DNA of 64,000 nucleotides from positions 6,605,001-6,669,000 of the forward strand of contig NZ_LT670818.1 in the NCBI RefSeq assembly GCF_900129505.1. Reading direction: 5' to 3'. Made by a program: the position numbers and the translations under genes. Position 1 is the stretch's first letter, and each line of letters starts with the position of its first letter. The DNA comes from Bradyrhizobium erythrophlei. GTDB taxonomy: Bacteria > Pseudomonadota > Alphaproteobacteria > Rhizobiales > Xanthobacteraceae. A model generated the notes under the pieces. The model worked only from the letters and a program-made list of their open reading frames with translations, ran no database searches and was not told the origin of the DNA. This document shows positions 24,872-34,248 of this stretch, in pieces.

Positions 24872-26338
24872 TCAGTCGATGATGAAACCGAAATTGGGCT
24901 GGTAGTTGCCGACCGGCTCGACGCGGGCGGCGACACCGTAGATGCGATTGATCTGGCCCAGCAGCGCCGATTGCGCATCGGTCGCCGGTGCAAAGCCGTC
25001 ATCGGGACGCGACAACTCCTTCTGGGCCACCGCCCGAACGATATAGGGCGTGACGATGACCATCAGTTCGGTCTGGTGGTTGACGTAGTCCTGGCTCCGG
25101 AACAGCTGTCCAAAAATCGGCACCTCGTCGATGCCGGGCAATCCATTGACGGCCTGCTTGGTCTGCTCCTGGATCAGGCCTGCCATCGCTACCGACCCGC
25201 CGGAGGGAATCTCCAGCGTGGTTTCGGCGCGGCGGGTCTTGATCGACGGAATCGTGGTCCCACCAGCGCCGCCGGTCAGGGCGTTTTCGGCCGAGACTTC
25301 CGACACCTCGGTCATCACCCGCAGGCTGATCCGGCCCTCCGCCAGCACCACCGGCGTGAAGTTGAGCGAGATGCCGAATTTCTTGAAGCTGACGGTCTGG
25401 ACGCAATTTCCGATCGCACCGTTCGTCGTCGTCTGGCAGGTCACGCCGGTCGGAATCGGAAATTCGCCGCCTGAAATGAAGGTCGCGGACTCTCCGGAGA
25501 TCGCCGTCAGGTTGGGCTCCGCCAACGTCCGTACCACGCCCGCGCTTTCCATCGCGCGCAGGGTTGCGGTGACCGACGGCAGGCCGGCCTTGGTCAAGGC
25601 CGACGCGCTCAAGCCGTTGTTGGAGACGAGCGGCCCATTGTTCGCGGTGAACGGGTTGCTGTTGTTGAATTGCACGACCGCGGTGCCGTAGTTCATGCTC
25701 GCCGAGAGATCGATGCCCAACTGCTTGATGATCGAGCGCTGGACCTCGGCGACCGTGACTTTCAACATCACCTGGTCGCGTCCACGCACGACGACCGAGT
25801 TGACGACCTTGTCGGCACCGCCGACCAGCCGTGCCGCGATATCGCCAGCCTGCTGCGCCTCCACCGGGCTCGCTACCGAGCCGGTCAGAACCACGCCGTC
25901 GCCGACGCCCTCGATCTGGATTCCCGGCAGGCTCTGCTGCAAGGCCGCGCGCACGCCGTTGAGATCGCGCTTGACGGCGATGTCATAGGACGCGACCTGC
26001 TGACCGTCGGAATCGAAGAACACGACGTTGGTCTGGCCAACCGTCTCACCAATGATGTAGGCGCGCTGCGGCGAGCGGACGACGGCGTTGGCGATCTTGG
26101 GATCGGCGACCAGCACATCCTTGATATCGCGCGGCAAATCGACAACCACCGATTTGCCGATGCCCAGCGCAAGAAAATGTGTCTTGGTTGGCCCGCCCGC
26201 GGCGGCCGAGATTGTCTTGGAGTCGGCGGCTATCACTGGCGTCAGAGCCGGGCTAAGCGCAAGCGCGGCGACGGCCGAAAACGACAGGGCGCGGACCAGG
26301 AAGTCACGCACCATCTGCTGATGTCCAGCGCATTTCAT
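24872..26338 (-). CDS. cpaC: CpaC/RcpA outer-membrane secretin of the Tad pilus
   Basis: Secretin that forms the outer-membrane pore for the Flp pilus. A signal peptide is visible (FLVRALSFSAVAALALSPAL, cut after VIAA). An N-terminal domain (LGIGKSVVVDLPRDIKDVLV, PQRAYIIGETVGQTNVVFFD) precedes a BON-like region (LPGIQIEGVGDGVVLTGSVA). The secretin core has RTLAEPNLTAISGESATFIS, GGEFPIP and VNGLPGIDEVPIFGQLFRS near the end. ATG 26338 has AAAGGAC about 8 bases upstream. A GTG at 26359 overlapping the cpaB stop is possible but adds only seven residues. Confidence 0.92.
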   Translation of the reverse strand: MKCAGHQQMVRDFLVRALSFSAVAALALSPALTPVIAADSKTISAAAGGPTKTHFLALGIGKSVVVDLPRDIKDVLVADPKIANAVVRSPQRAYIIGETVGQTNVVFFDSDGQQVASYDIAVKRDLNGVRAALQQSLPGIQIEGVGDGVVLTGSVASPVEAQQAGDIAARLVGGADKVVNSVVVRGRDQVMLKVTVAEVQRSIIKQLGIDLSASMNYGTAVVQFNNSNPFTANNGPLVSNNGLSASALTKAGLPSVTATLRAMESAGVVRTLAEPNLTAISGESATFISGGEFPIPTGVTCQTTTNGAIGNCVQTVSFKKFGISLNFTPVVLAEGRISLRVMTEVSEVSAENALTGGAGGTTIPSIKTRRAETTLEIPSGGSVAMAGLIQEQTKQAVNGLPGIDEVPIFGQLFRSQDYVNHQTELMVIVTPYIVRAVAQKELSRPDDGFAPATDAQSALLGQINRIYGVAARVEPVGNYQPNFGFIID

Positions 26339-26355
26339 GTCGGACGTCCTTTCGA

Positions 26356-27159
26356 TCACTTCTGTGTCGTCGTCGAACTTGGGACGCCGTAGCGAACCAC
26401 GTTGACGCTATCGCCCCGCTTCGGGGACTGATCCTGGTCGGGTTTGTTCTCGGCGATGTTGATGTCGGCGATGCTGCGCAGCGCCAGCGACAGGGTGCCG
26501 GTCTGGCGTGCGCGGGCGAGTGCTTCCGCCTGTTCGGGTTTCAGCTCGAGCGTGACGGTCTTGCCGAGCACGTTGTTCTGGCCGTCTTTTTCCTTCGGCG
26601 CCTGATCGATCGCGAGAACGCGAACGTTTGGCAGAATGATTTCCGAAACGACGACGTCAGGCGAGCTCGGATGGGCCGCATCTTTCTGGCGCTTCGAAAG
26701 GATGACGTCGACGCGGTCGTTGGGAAGAATAAAGCCGCCGGCGCCGGTTTCCGGCGAGATTTCGGTCGAGACGGCCCGCATGCCCGTGGGCAGGATCGCG
26801 GCCATGAAGCCGGAGCCGTTGGCCTTGACCAGTTTCGCCTCCCGGATCGGCTCGCCGGCGACGAAGGGCGAACGCGCGATCGAGCCGGCGATCTCGTTGG
26901 TCGCCCCGGCGCGGTCGGTGCGGCGGATGAAATTGTTGCTTGAGGCTCCGGCCGGCCAGCTTTGCCACTGCAGATTCTCTGGATTGACGGTCTGGCCGAG
27001 GCCGATGTCGGACTTTGCGACCAGAACGTCGACGGTCTGCAGGTTCGCGGTCGGGGCGGCCAGGGCGGGCTTGCCGTTGTCCGACCCGCTCGCGAGATAG
27101 GCTGCAACGCCGCCCGCACAGAGAGCGATGGTCAGGACGACAATACGTGCGATATTCAT
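26356..27159 (-). CDS. cpaB: CpaB pilus-assembly protein (SAF domain)
   Basis: Periplasmic Tad pilus protein anchored by one N-terminal helix (IARIVVLTIALCAGGVAAYL). It has 267 residues. The SAF-like region reads VDVLVAKSDIGLGQTVNPEN, then RSPFVAGEPIREAKLVK, and an RcpC/CpaB domain contains ILPTGMRAVSTEISPETGAG and DRVDVILSKRQ. It is the first cpa gene here. cpaA and flp pilin genes, often upstream in this group, are not present between it and metC. Confidence 0.9.
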   Translation of the reverse strand: MNIARIVVLTIALCAGGVAAYLASGSDNGKPALAAPTANLQTVDVLVAKSDIGLGQTVNPENLQWQSWPAGASSNNFIRRTDRAGATNEIAGSIARSPFVAGEPIREAKLVKANGSGFMAAILPTGMRAVSTEISPETGAGGFILPNDRVDVILSKRQKDAAHPSSPDVVVSEIILPNVRVLAIDQAPKEKDGQNNVLGKTVTLELKPEQAEALARARQTGTLSLALRSIADINIAENKPDQDQSPKRGDSVNVVRYGVPSSTTTQK

Positions 27160-27470
27160 ACGCTTACTGATTACTCTTACGCTGGGATACTTGAACTCAC
27201 TGCTGGTAGCAGCCCACCAGCGATGACTAAGCGGTAAAAGTATAAGTGAACTTGCAGCGGGCGCGCGTTTACCGAAACGAAGTCAGGGATTTGTCCTCAT
27301 GGTGAACGCGGAGTTATCGCTCCAAGGGCGAATCCGTAGATCTCCGGAGCCGTCCGTTGACGGCGCGCGACCTTGAGACTGATGGCGCGTTCGCCCGCGT
27401 GACGAAGGAGCGTTCACCGCCGCGATAACGGACTGGGTTCGGGGGGAGGGGGTCTCGCGCGTCGATGCCG
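27160..27470 (-). other. Region between metC and cpaB, no gene seen
   Basis: This lies downstream of metC and upstream of the cpa operon, so it should hold the cpa promoter. Short inverted words (GCTGG ... CCAGC around 27202-27221) are visible but not convincing. No coding frame looks real. Confidence 0.35.
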
Positions 27471-28664
27471 TTACGCCGCGTTGAAGGCTTCAAATCCGCG
27501 CGCGAGGTCGGCCTTGAGATCCTCGATATTTTCCAGGCCGATATGGAGACGCAAGGTGGGACCGCCTGGCGCCCACGGGGTGGCGGTGCGATATCCCGCG
27601 CAGTCGAACGGAATGACCAGGCTCTCGAAGCCGCCCCATGAATAACCCATGCCGAACAACTCGACGGCGTCGAGCAAGGCATCGACGGCCTTTTGCGGCG
27701 CGGGCTTCAGAACGATGCTGAACAGGCCGGAGGCGCCGGTAAAATCCCGTTTCCAGATCGCATGGCCTGGATCGCCTTCAAGTGCAGGGTGCAAAACCCG
27801 GACGACCTCCGGCCGCGCCGCAAGCCATCGCGCCATCTCGAGCCCGGAACGATGATGCTGCGCCAGCCGCACCGCCAGCGTGCGCAAACCGCGGATCGCC
27901 AGGAATACGTCATCCGGCCCGGCACAGACGCCGAGTTGGTGGATCGCCTCGGCCACCAGCGGCCAGGCCCTGGCGTTGGCTGAAATCGTGCCGAACATGA
28001 TGTCGGAGTGGCCGCCGATATATTTGGTGGCGGCCTGTATGCTGATGTCGACGCCATGCTCCAGCGAGCGGTGAAACAGCGGAGTCGCCCAGGTATTGTC
28101 GTCGATGACGAGCGCGCCGTGCGCATGGGCTGCCGAAGCGATCGCGGGGATGTCGGGCATTTCGAAGGATTGCGAGCCCGGCGCTTCGACCAGCACCGCC
28201 TTGGTGTTCGGCTTGAACAATCCGGAGATCGCGCCGCCGATCAGGGGATCGAAATAACTGGTCTCGACGCCAAAGCGGGCGAGCAGCCCGCTGCAGAAAT
28301 TTCGCGTCGGGCGGTAGGCATTGTCGCAGACCAAAAGGTGATCCCCGGCCTTGAGCACCGCGAGCAAGGTCGTAGTGATCGCGGCGAGGCCCGAGGGCGC
28401 AAGACCGACGCCGACGCATTGCGGGCCTTCGAGCGCCATCAGCGCCTGCTGCAAGGCCTTGGTGGTTGGCGTCCCGCGGCGGCCATACTGGAACTCGCCG
28501 CGATGGGCGTGCAGATCATCCGCGGTCGGATAAAGCACGGTAGAGCCGTGGACGACCGCCGGATTGACAAATCCCTTTTGCGCCCCGGTGTCGCGCCCGG
28601 CAGTCACCAGCGTGGTTTCCGCCCTTCGCCGCTTCGATACTCCATCATTTCCCGAGGATTTCAT
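27471..28664 (-). CDS. metC: Cystathionine beta-lyase (Cys/Met metabolism PLP enzyme)
   Basis: PLP-dependent enzyme that cleaves cystathionine to homocysteine, pyruvate and ammonia. It has 397 residues, normal for the family. The PLP lysine is in QAATKYIGGHSDIMFG (Lys214). Other marks are YGRRGTPTTKALQQALMALE, the phosphate-binding PSGLAAI, VIDDNTWATPLFHRSLEHG and the end LRLHIGLENIEDLKADL. The combination YGRRGTPT and WGGFESL points to MetC rather than cystathionine gamma-synthase. It stands alone on the minus strand, divergent from aapJ with 331 bp between. Confidence 0.9.
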   Translation of the reverse strand: MKSSGNDGVSKRRRAETTLVTAGRDTGAQKGFVNPAVVHGSTVLYPTADDLHAHRGEFQYGRRGTPTTKALQQALMALEGPQCVGVGLAPSGLAAITTTLLAVLKAGDHLLVCDNAYRPTRNFCSGLLARFGVETSYFDPLIGGAISGLFKPNTKAVLVEAPGSQSFEMPDIPAIASAAHAHGALVIDDNTWATPLFHRSLEHGVDISIQAATKYIGGHSDIMFGTISANARAWPLVAEAIHQLGVCAGPDDVFLAIRGLRTLAVRLAQHHRSGLEMARWLAARPEVVRVLHPALEGDPGHAIWKRDFTGASGLFSIVLKPAPQKAVDALLDAVELFGMGYSWGGFESLVIPFDCAGYRTATPWAPGGPTLRLHIGLENIEDLKADLARGFEAFNAA

Positions 28665-28995
28665 GCGTTTGCTACCAAAGAACTATTGCCGCAGCCACGA
28701 CGCCGGCGTGTCGCGTACCCGCCAGGCGGCGGAATGGGCCGGGTTTGTTAGTAACAGGACACAGAAGATGGCCGTCAACCCCTTGACCCGGATCGCCAGT
28801 CGTTCTGTGATGTGGTGGAGCTATTCAGTCGCTGCACGTTGAGGGGCCTGCCGCGATCTTCGATCCATCGTTTGACCGGACTGCGCGCTAAACTGCCTAT
28901 CAAACTGGCATTTTGCGCAATGGATCACGGGTTTGGCCCATCGGCGTACGCGACGGCGAGTAAACGTTCCCGCACGACCCTTGAAAGGCTTTGCC
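28665..28995 (+). other. Divergent promoter region of metC and aapJ
   Basis: No gene was found. It should carry promoters in both directions. I checked for a sigma-54 site because aap operons can be nitrogen-regulated. A TGGCA...TTGCGCA stretch near 28906-28918 has the wrong spacing for a -24/-12 promoter. No other clear operator was found. Confidence 0.35.
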
Positions 28996-30012
28996 ATGAA
29001 ACGCGTATCCCTGGTTTTCACCCTAGTTTTCGCCGCGGCTTTCTCGACCCAGGCCGCAACAGCGCAAACGCTCAAGACGGTCAAGGACCGGGGCATGCTG
29101 TCCTGCGGCGTCAGCCAGGGCTTGCCGGGCTTTTCCTCACCCGATGACAAGGGTAACTGGACCGGCCTCGACGTCGATGTCTGCCGCGCGCTCGCCGCCG
29201 TCATCTTCGACGACCCCACCAAGATCAAGTTCGTGCCGTTGTCGGCCAAGGATCGCTTCACCGCCCTGCAATCCGGCGAAATCGACGTGCTCTCGCGCAA
29301 CACGACCTGGACGCTTTCCCGCGATACCTCGCTCGGCGCCAATTTCACCGGGGTGACCTATTACGACGGCCAGGGGTTCCTGGTGAAAAAATCCCTCAAG
29401 GTCAATTCCGCCCTGGAGCTGAACAGCGCATCGGTTTGCGTCCAGACCGGCACCACCACCGAGCAGAATCTCGCCGACTACTTCAAGAGCAACAACATGA
29501 AGTATGAGGTGATTGCTTTCGCGACCGCGGACGAGACCATCAAGGCCTATGAATCCGGACGTTGTGACGTCTACACGACGGATGTTTCGGGACTTTATGC
29601 CGAGCGCCTGAAGCTTGCCAACCCGGCCGATCACGCCGTGCTTCCGGAAGTGATCTCGAAGGAGCCGCTCGGCCCGATGGTGCGCCATGGTGACGACCAG
29701 TGGTTCGACCTCGTGAAGTGGACGCTGTTTGCGATGGTCGATGCCGAGGAACTCGGCATTACCCAGAAGAACGTCGACGAGATGGCGAAATCCGACAAGC
29801 CGGAGCTCAAGCGCGTGTTCGGCACCGACGGCAATCTCGGCGAATCGCTCGGCGTCACCAAGGACTGGGTGTCGCGGATCGTGAAGGCCGTCGGCAATTA
29901 CGGCGAATCCTTCGATCGTAACGTCGGCGCCGGCTCCAAGCTCGGCATCGCCCGCGGACTCAACCAGCTCTGGAACAAGGGCGGGATCCAGTACGCGCCG
30001 CCGATCCGCTGA
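28996..30012 (+). CDS. aapJ: General amino-acid ABC transporter, periplasmic binding protein
   Basis: Solute-binding protein of the Aap system, a broad L-amino-acid importer known from rhizobia. The signal peptide is MKRVSLVFTLVFAAAFSTQA. The mature protein shows the SBP_bac_3 pattern: LSCGVSQGLPGFSSPDDKGN, GLDVDVCRALAAVIFDDPTK, LSRNTTWTLSRDTSLGANF and the hinge CVQTGTTTEQNLADYF. The longer AapJ-type C-terminus (FGTDGNLGESLGVTKDWVSR) is present. I start it at ATG 28996, with AAAGG upstream; the frame running back to 28933 lacks a signal. It is first of four genes in order J-Q-M-P. Confidence 0.93.
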   Translation: MKRVSLVFTLVFAAAFSTQAATAQTLKTVKDRGMLSCGVSQGLPGFSSPDDKGNWTGLDVDVCRALAAVIFDDPTKIKFVPLSAKDRFTALQSGEIDVLSRNTTWTLSRDTSLGANFTGVTYYDGQGFLVKKSLKVNSALELNSASVCVQTGTTTEQNLADYFKSNNMKYEVIAFATADETIKAYESGRCDVYTTDVSGLYAERLKLANPADHAVLPEVISKEPLGPMVRHGDDQWFDLVKWTLFAMVDAEELGITQKNVDEMAKSDKPELKRVFGTDGNLGESLGVTKDWVSRIVKAVGNYGESFDRNVGAGSKLGIARGLNQLWNKGGIQYAPPIR

Positions 30013-30035
30013 TCGCCGGCCGGGCCGCCGCGGCG

Positions 30036-31241
30036 ATGAGCATCGAGTCCCGACTACCGCCCTCGCAGTTTGCCGCTAGACTGCGGTACGCCGTCGGCGG
30101 CCGCGCGGGCTGGAGGGGGTTTGCCCTGCAGGTCGTGTTCGTCGCCGCCCTGGTCTGGATCGGCTACGAGATCGCCGCCAACGCCCGCGCCAATCTGGAG
30201 GCGCAGCGGATCACGTCGGGTTTCGGCTTTCTGGAGCACACGGCGGGTTTTGACGTCAGCCAGAACCTGATTCCGTATACGGGCTCCGACACCTATACCC
30301 GCGTGTTCTTCGTGGGTCTGCTCAACACGCTCCTGGTCTCGGTCATCGGCATCTTCTTTGCCACCCTGATCGGATTTCTCGTGGCATTGGGCCGGTTGTC
30401 GCCGAACTGGCTGTTGTCGCGGATTTCCGGGGGCTATGTCGAGGCGATCCGCAATGTGCCGCTGCTGTTCCAGATCCTGTTCTGGTATCTCGCCGTGCTC
30501 GGCGCGCTGCCGAACCCCCGGCAGAGCATCTCGCTGTTCGGCAGTTTCTTCCTCAGCAATCGCGGACTAGTCATTCCAAAGCCGATCGGCAATCCCGGCT
30601 TCGATCCCTTTGTAGTGGCGCTCCTGATCGCGATCGTCGCCGCCGTCGGGTTGTGGCGCTATGCGCGCCGGCAATTGTTTGACAGCGGCAGGGTGATCAG
30701 GGTCTGGCCCTATGTACTCGGTCTCCTGATCGGCTTGCCGCTTTTGTCCGCGCTGATCTTCGGCGCGCCGGTGACGTTTGAAGTGCCGGTTCTCAAAGGC
30801 TTCAATTTTTCCGGCGGCTCGCGCGTCATTCCGGAGTTCGTCGCGCTGACGCTGGCGCTGTCGACCTATACCGCGGCCTTCATCGCCGAGATCGTGCGCG
30901 CCGGCATTCTGTCGGTCCACAAGGGGCAGATGGAGGCCGGATCGTCGCTCGGCCTGCATCGGGGAGCGGTGCTGCGGCTGATCGTGATCCCGCAGGCGAT
31001 GCGGGTGATCCTGCCCCCGCTCACCAATCAATATCTCAACCTGACCAAGAACTCGTCTCTGGCGGTGGGCATCGGCTATCCCGACCTGGTCTCGGTCTTT
31101 GCGGGCACCACGCTGAGCCAGACCGGGCAGGCGATCGAGATCATCGGCATCACCATGGGCGTCTATCTCCTGATCTCGCTGGTGACGAGCGCGATCATGA
31201 GTTTCTACGGTTGGCGGATCGGCCGGAGCATGGGCGGATGA
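30036..31241 (+). CDS. aapQ: Amino-acid ABC transporter permease AapQ
   Basis: Inner-membrane permease of 401 residues with about eight helices. The His/Glu/Gln-type inner-membrane component signature is present: TYTAAFIAEIVRAGILSVHK, then GQMEAGSSLGLHRGAVLRLI with the EAA loop that contacts the ATPase. The long insert between the first helices (FLEHTAGFDVSQ) is typical of AapQ. The last bases overlap the next gene (ATGA). Confidence 0.93.
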   Translation: MSIESRLPPSQFAARLRYAVGGRAGWRGFALQVVFVAALVWIGYEIAANARANLEAQRITSGFGFLEHTAGFDVSQNLIPYTGSDTYTRVFFVGLLNTLLVSVIGIFFATLIGFLVALGRLSPNWLLSRISGGYVEAIRNVPLLFQILFWYLAVLGALPNPRQSISLFGSFFLSNRGLVIPKPIGNPGFDPFVVALLIAIVAAVGLWRYARRQLFDSGRVIRVWPYVLGLLIGLPLLSALIFGAPVTFEVPVLKGFNFSGGSRVIPEFVALTLALSTYTAAFIAEIVRAGILSVHKGQMEAGSSLGLHRGAVLRLIVIPQAMRVILPPLTNQYLNLTKNSSLAVGIGYPDLVSVFAGTTLSQTGQAIEIIGITMGVYLLISLVTSAIMSFYGWRIGRSMGG

Positions 31242-32761
31242 GCGACATCACGGCATCCAATTTCGTCCGCGCGGCGCTCATTCCCGAGCGCACGGCGCCG
31301 ATCAAGACCACCGGCTTTGTCGGCTTCCTGCGTACCCGGCTGTTCAATTCGCCGACCAACATCCTGCTCACGATCGTGAGCGCGCTGCTGCTGTGGTTCG
31401 TTGCGGTTCCCGCGCTGAGATTCCTGCTGGTTGACGCGGTCTGGAGCGGCACCGACCGCAACGCGTGCCTCACCGAAAATGCCGGACATCCGGTCGGCGC
31501 ATGCTGGCCCTTCATCAAGGCGAAGTTCCCCCAGCTGATGTACGGCTTTTATCCGGAGCCGGAGCGTTGGCGGGTCAACTTGACGTATCTGCTTGCTGCA
31601 ATCCTGTTGTTGCCGCTGTTGATTCCGCGGCTGCCCGCCAAGGGCCTCAACGCCGGGCTGTTTTTCTTCGCTTTTCCGGTTGTCGCGTTTTTCCTGCTGC
31701 ATGGGGGCGGACTGCAGGGTTTCGGTATCAGCTGGACGGCTGGAATCCTGTCGGGCCTTGACGACAGCCTCGGTGATGCCGGCCGCCAGCTCGCCAATGC
31801 CGGCCAGAGCATCGCGGTCATCGGCCCGCTGTTGTGGGCGCTCGGCAAGCTGGTCGTCGTGCTCAGTACAGCCATCTCCTATCTGATTTGGCCGCTGACC
31901 TGGCTGCGCGACCAGATCGGGATGTCGGGTCAGCCGGTCTGGCTCGACTTTGCGCTGACCGCCGCCATCATCTCTGCCCTGGTATTCTGGCTGGTCGGCG
32001 GCACGCGGTCCGGCTGGCGTCCCCTGATCGACAGCCTCGCGGTTTTTGTCGGCGCCGGGCTTGTGATCGCGGTGATGGGACTGGACCGCGGCGGATTGCC
32101 CGTCGTCGATACGCGGCTGTGGGGCGGCCTCCTGGTAACGCTGGTGCTGTCCGTCACTGGCATCGTCGCATCGATGCCGGTCGGCATCGCACTCGCGCTC
32201 GGTCGGCGTTCGACGATTCCGCTGATCCGGATCTTCTCCATCATCTTCATCGAATTCTGGCGCGGCGTCCCGCTGATCACCGTGCTGTTTTTCGCAACCT
32301 ACATGTTGCCGTTGTTCGTGCCGACCGGCTTCACCGTCGACGGGCTGATGCGCGCTTTGATTGGCATCGCGCTGTTCGCCGGCGCCTACCAGGCCGAGGT
32401 CATCCGCGGTGGCCTGCAGGCGATCCCGCGCGGGCAGGGCGAGGCAGCGAGCGCGCTCGGCCTGTCCTGGGGCAAGACGACGGCGCTGATCGTGATGCCG
32501 CAGGCGCTGCGCCACGTCATCCCCGGTCTCGTCAACAGCTTCATCGCGCTGTTCAAGGACACGTCGCTGGTACTGATCGTCGCCTTGTTCGATCTCCTGG
32601 GCCAATTGCGCGCCGCGTTCTCCGATCCGGTCTGGGCGACGCCAACGACGCTGTTTACCGGCTTCGCGTTCACTGGGATGATCTACTTCGTCTTCTGTTT
32701 TGGCATGTCGCGTTATTCGTTGTTCGTCGAGCATCGGCTGAACGCACATCGGCGCAATTGA
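31238..32761 (+). CDS. aapM: Amino-acid ABC transporter permease AapM
   Basis: Second permease of the Aap importer, 507 residues from ATG 31238, which overlaps the aapQ stop. A longer frame from 31211 lies within aapQ. The C-terminal permease domain carries [20 protein letters not shown] and the EAA loop [20 protein letters not shown]. The N-terminal half has extra helices and a large loop typical of AapM ([20 protein letters not shown]). With AapQ it should form the heterodimeric channel. Confidence 0.93.
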   Translation: MSDITASNFVRAALIPERTAPIKTTGFVGFLRTRLFNSPTNILLTIVSALLLWFVAVPALRFLLVDAVWSGTDRNACLTENAGHPVGACWPFIKAKFPQLMYGFYPEPERWRVNLTYLLAAILLLPLLIPRLPAKGLNAGLFFFAFPVVAFFLLHGGGLQGFGISWTAGILSGLDDSLGDAGRQLANAGQSIAVIGPLLWALGKLVVVLSTAISYLIWPLTWLRDQIGMSGQPVWLDFALTAAIISALVFWLVGGTRSGWRPLIDSLAVFVGAGLVIAVMGLDRGGLPVVDTRLWGGLLVTLVLSVTGIVASMPVGIALALGRRSTIPLIRIFSIIFIEFWRGVPLITVLFFATYMLPLFVPTGFTVDGLMRALIGIALFAGAYQAEVIRGGLQAIPRGQGEAASALGLSWGKTTALIVMPQALRHVIPGLVNSFIALFKDTSLVLIVALFDLLGQLRAAFSDPVWATPTTLFTGFAFTGMIYFVFCFGMSRYSLFVEHRLNAHRRN

Positions 32762-32771
32762 GAAAATCACC

Positions 32772-33512
32772 ATGACCGACAACTCAATCGTCAACATTAA
32801 CAGCCTCAACAAATGGTACGGCGATTTTCACGTGCTGCGCGACATCAATCTCGATGTCGCCAAGAGCGAGCGCATCGTGATCTGCGGTCCGTCCGGCTCG
32901 GGCAAATCCACGCTGATCCGCTGCATCAATGCGCTGGAGGAGTTTCAGGAGGGCGAGATCGTCGTCGATGGGATCGATTTGGGGCCGAACTTGCGGCGGG
33001 TCGACGAGGTCCGGCGCGAGGTCGGCATGGTGTTCCAGAGTTTCAACCTTTTCCCGCATCTGACCGTGCTTGAAAACTGCACGCTGGCGCCGATCTGGGT
33101 GCGCAACATGCCGAAGAAGGATGCCGAAGCGGCCGCCATGAAATATCTGGAGCGGGTGAAGATCCCGCATCAGGCCAATAAATATCCGGGCCAGATGTCC
33201 GGGGGCCAGCAGCAGCGCGTCGCGATCGCCCGCGCGCTGACCATGAACCCGAAGGTCATGCTGTTCGACGAGCCTACTTCGGCGCTCGATCCCGAAATGG
33301 TCAAGGAAGTGCTCGACACCATGGTCGACCTCGCCAAGGAAGGCATGACCATGCTGGTCGTCACCCACGAAATGGGATTCGCCCGCGAAGTCGCCAACCG
33401 CATCGTCTTCATGGATGCCGGCCAGATCATCGAGTCGGACACGCCGGCGAACTTCTTCGCCAATCCGCAGCATGCGCGGACCAAGCTGTTCCTCAGCCAG
33501 ATCCTGCGCTGA
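32772..33512 (+). CDS. aapP: Amino-acid ABC transporter ATP-binding protein AapP
   Basis: ATPase of the Aap system (246 residues). Walker A is [14 protein letters not shown], the Q loop [17 protein letters not shown], the signature [17 protein letters not shown], Walker [16 protein letters not shown] and the switch His [12 protein letters not shown]. All catalytic elements are intact. It lies 10 bp after aapM and ends the operon. Confidence 0.95.
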   Translation: MTDNSIVNINSLNKWYGDFHVLRDINLDVAKSERIVICGPSGSGKSTLIRCINALEEFQEGEIVVDGIDLGPNLRRVDEVRREVGMVFQSFNLFPHLTVLENCTLAPIWVRNMPKKDAEAAAMKYLERVKIPHQANKYPGQMSGGQQQRVAIARALTMNPKVMLFDEPTSALDPEMVKEVLDTMVDLAKEGMTMLVVTHEMGFAREVANRIVFMDAGQIIESDTPANFFANPQHARTKLFLSQILR

Positions 33513-33532
33513 CCTCATCGATTTTGCAGCGT

Positions 33533-33561
33533 GGATTCCGAATTCATTTGAATCCAATTTT
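33533..33561 (+). terminator. Possible terminator after aapP
   Basis: GGATTC (33533-33538) and GAATCC (33550-33555) form a short stem followed by AATTTT, 20 bp past the aapP stop. The stem is only 6 bp and AT-rich, so this is a weak candidate. Confidence 0.3.
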
Positions 33562-33662
33562 AAATATTCTCGTAAACCATTGGAAACCATAGGCATTGAG
33601 TTCGGCCGCGTTCATCCAGCCGAAAGCAATATGTGCGCAACTGATCCGAAAAGGGTGCGCCA

Positions 33663-34211
33663 ATGCTGGGTTTTCTGTTCGGTTTCTATGCCCGTCTCGG
33701 ACGGCTGCATTATTTCCTGGCCACCATCGCGCTCGCGGTGGTGATGACCGCGATCTGTTTCAGCATTGCGACTTCTTATATTCAGTCCACCCCGCGCGGC
33801 ATGGTCTCGCCCGAAAGCATGATGAAATCCTGGCCGATCATCGCCGCGATCGTGTTCTTCGGCGCGATGACCTTCACGCTGCAGTCGATGCGCATCCGGG
33901 ATATCGGATGGGATCCGGTCTGCGTGATACCGGCGTGGATCGCGATCGTGATCATCGACAAGCTCATCGCCGGCAAGATCCCCGCTTGGTCGCTCGGGCA
34001 GGATCACAACGGCACCGTCGTCGGCGCGCTGGTCAATTTGGCGCTGGTGCTGGCGCTGACGTTCTGGCCTGGCGGCGACAATGAAAACCCGACCTTCGGC
34101 CATACCCCGCAACCGCCAGACCGGACGTCGTCGAGGAGTGGCGCCGGTCCGGTCACCGCCGACCGTATCGCGCGCGCGACCGGAGCGAATTTCGGCCGCC
34201 GGGCATTTTGA
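33663..34211 (+). CDS. DUF805-type membrane protein
   Basis: The protein has 182 residues. It starts with the DUF805-like FYARLGRLHYFLATIAL and has about four helices and the motif MRIRDIGWDPVCVIPAWI (family pattern R-x-x-D-x-G). The C-terminal 45 residues are polar and proline-rich (PQPPDRTSSRSGAGP). Function of the family is unknown. AAGGG sits 7 bases before the ATG. It converges with cysK. Confidence 0.8.
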   Translation: MLGFLFGFYARLGRLHYFLATIALAVVMTAICFSIATSYIQSTPRGMVSPESMMKSWPIIAAIVFFGAMTFTLQSMRIRDIGWDPVCVIPAWIAIVIIDKLIAGKIPAWSLGQDHNGTVVGALVNLALVLALTFWPGGDNENPTFGHTPQPPDRTSSRSGAGPVTADRIARATGANFGRRAF

Positions 34212-34248
34212 GGGATCCGGCTCGCATCGCTGACGCGGCTGGCTGCGC

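Noticed and set aside
28900..28925. TGGCA...TTGCGCA upstream of aapJ as a sigma-54 promoter
   Set aside because: The GG to GC distance is 6 or 8 bases, not the required 10.
31205..32812. 535-codon minus-strand frame opposite aapM
   Set aside because: Shadow; aapM has the permease signatures and sits in a coherent operon.
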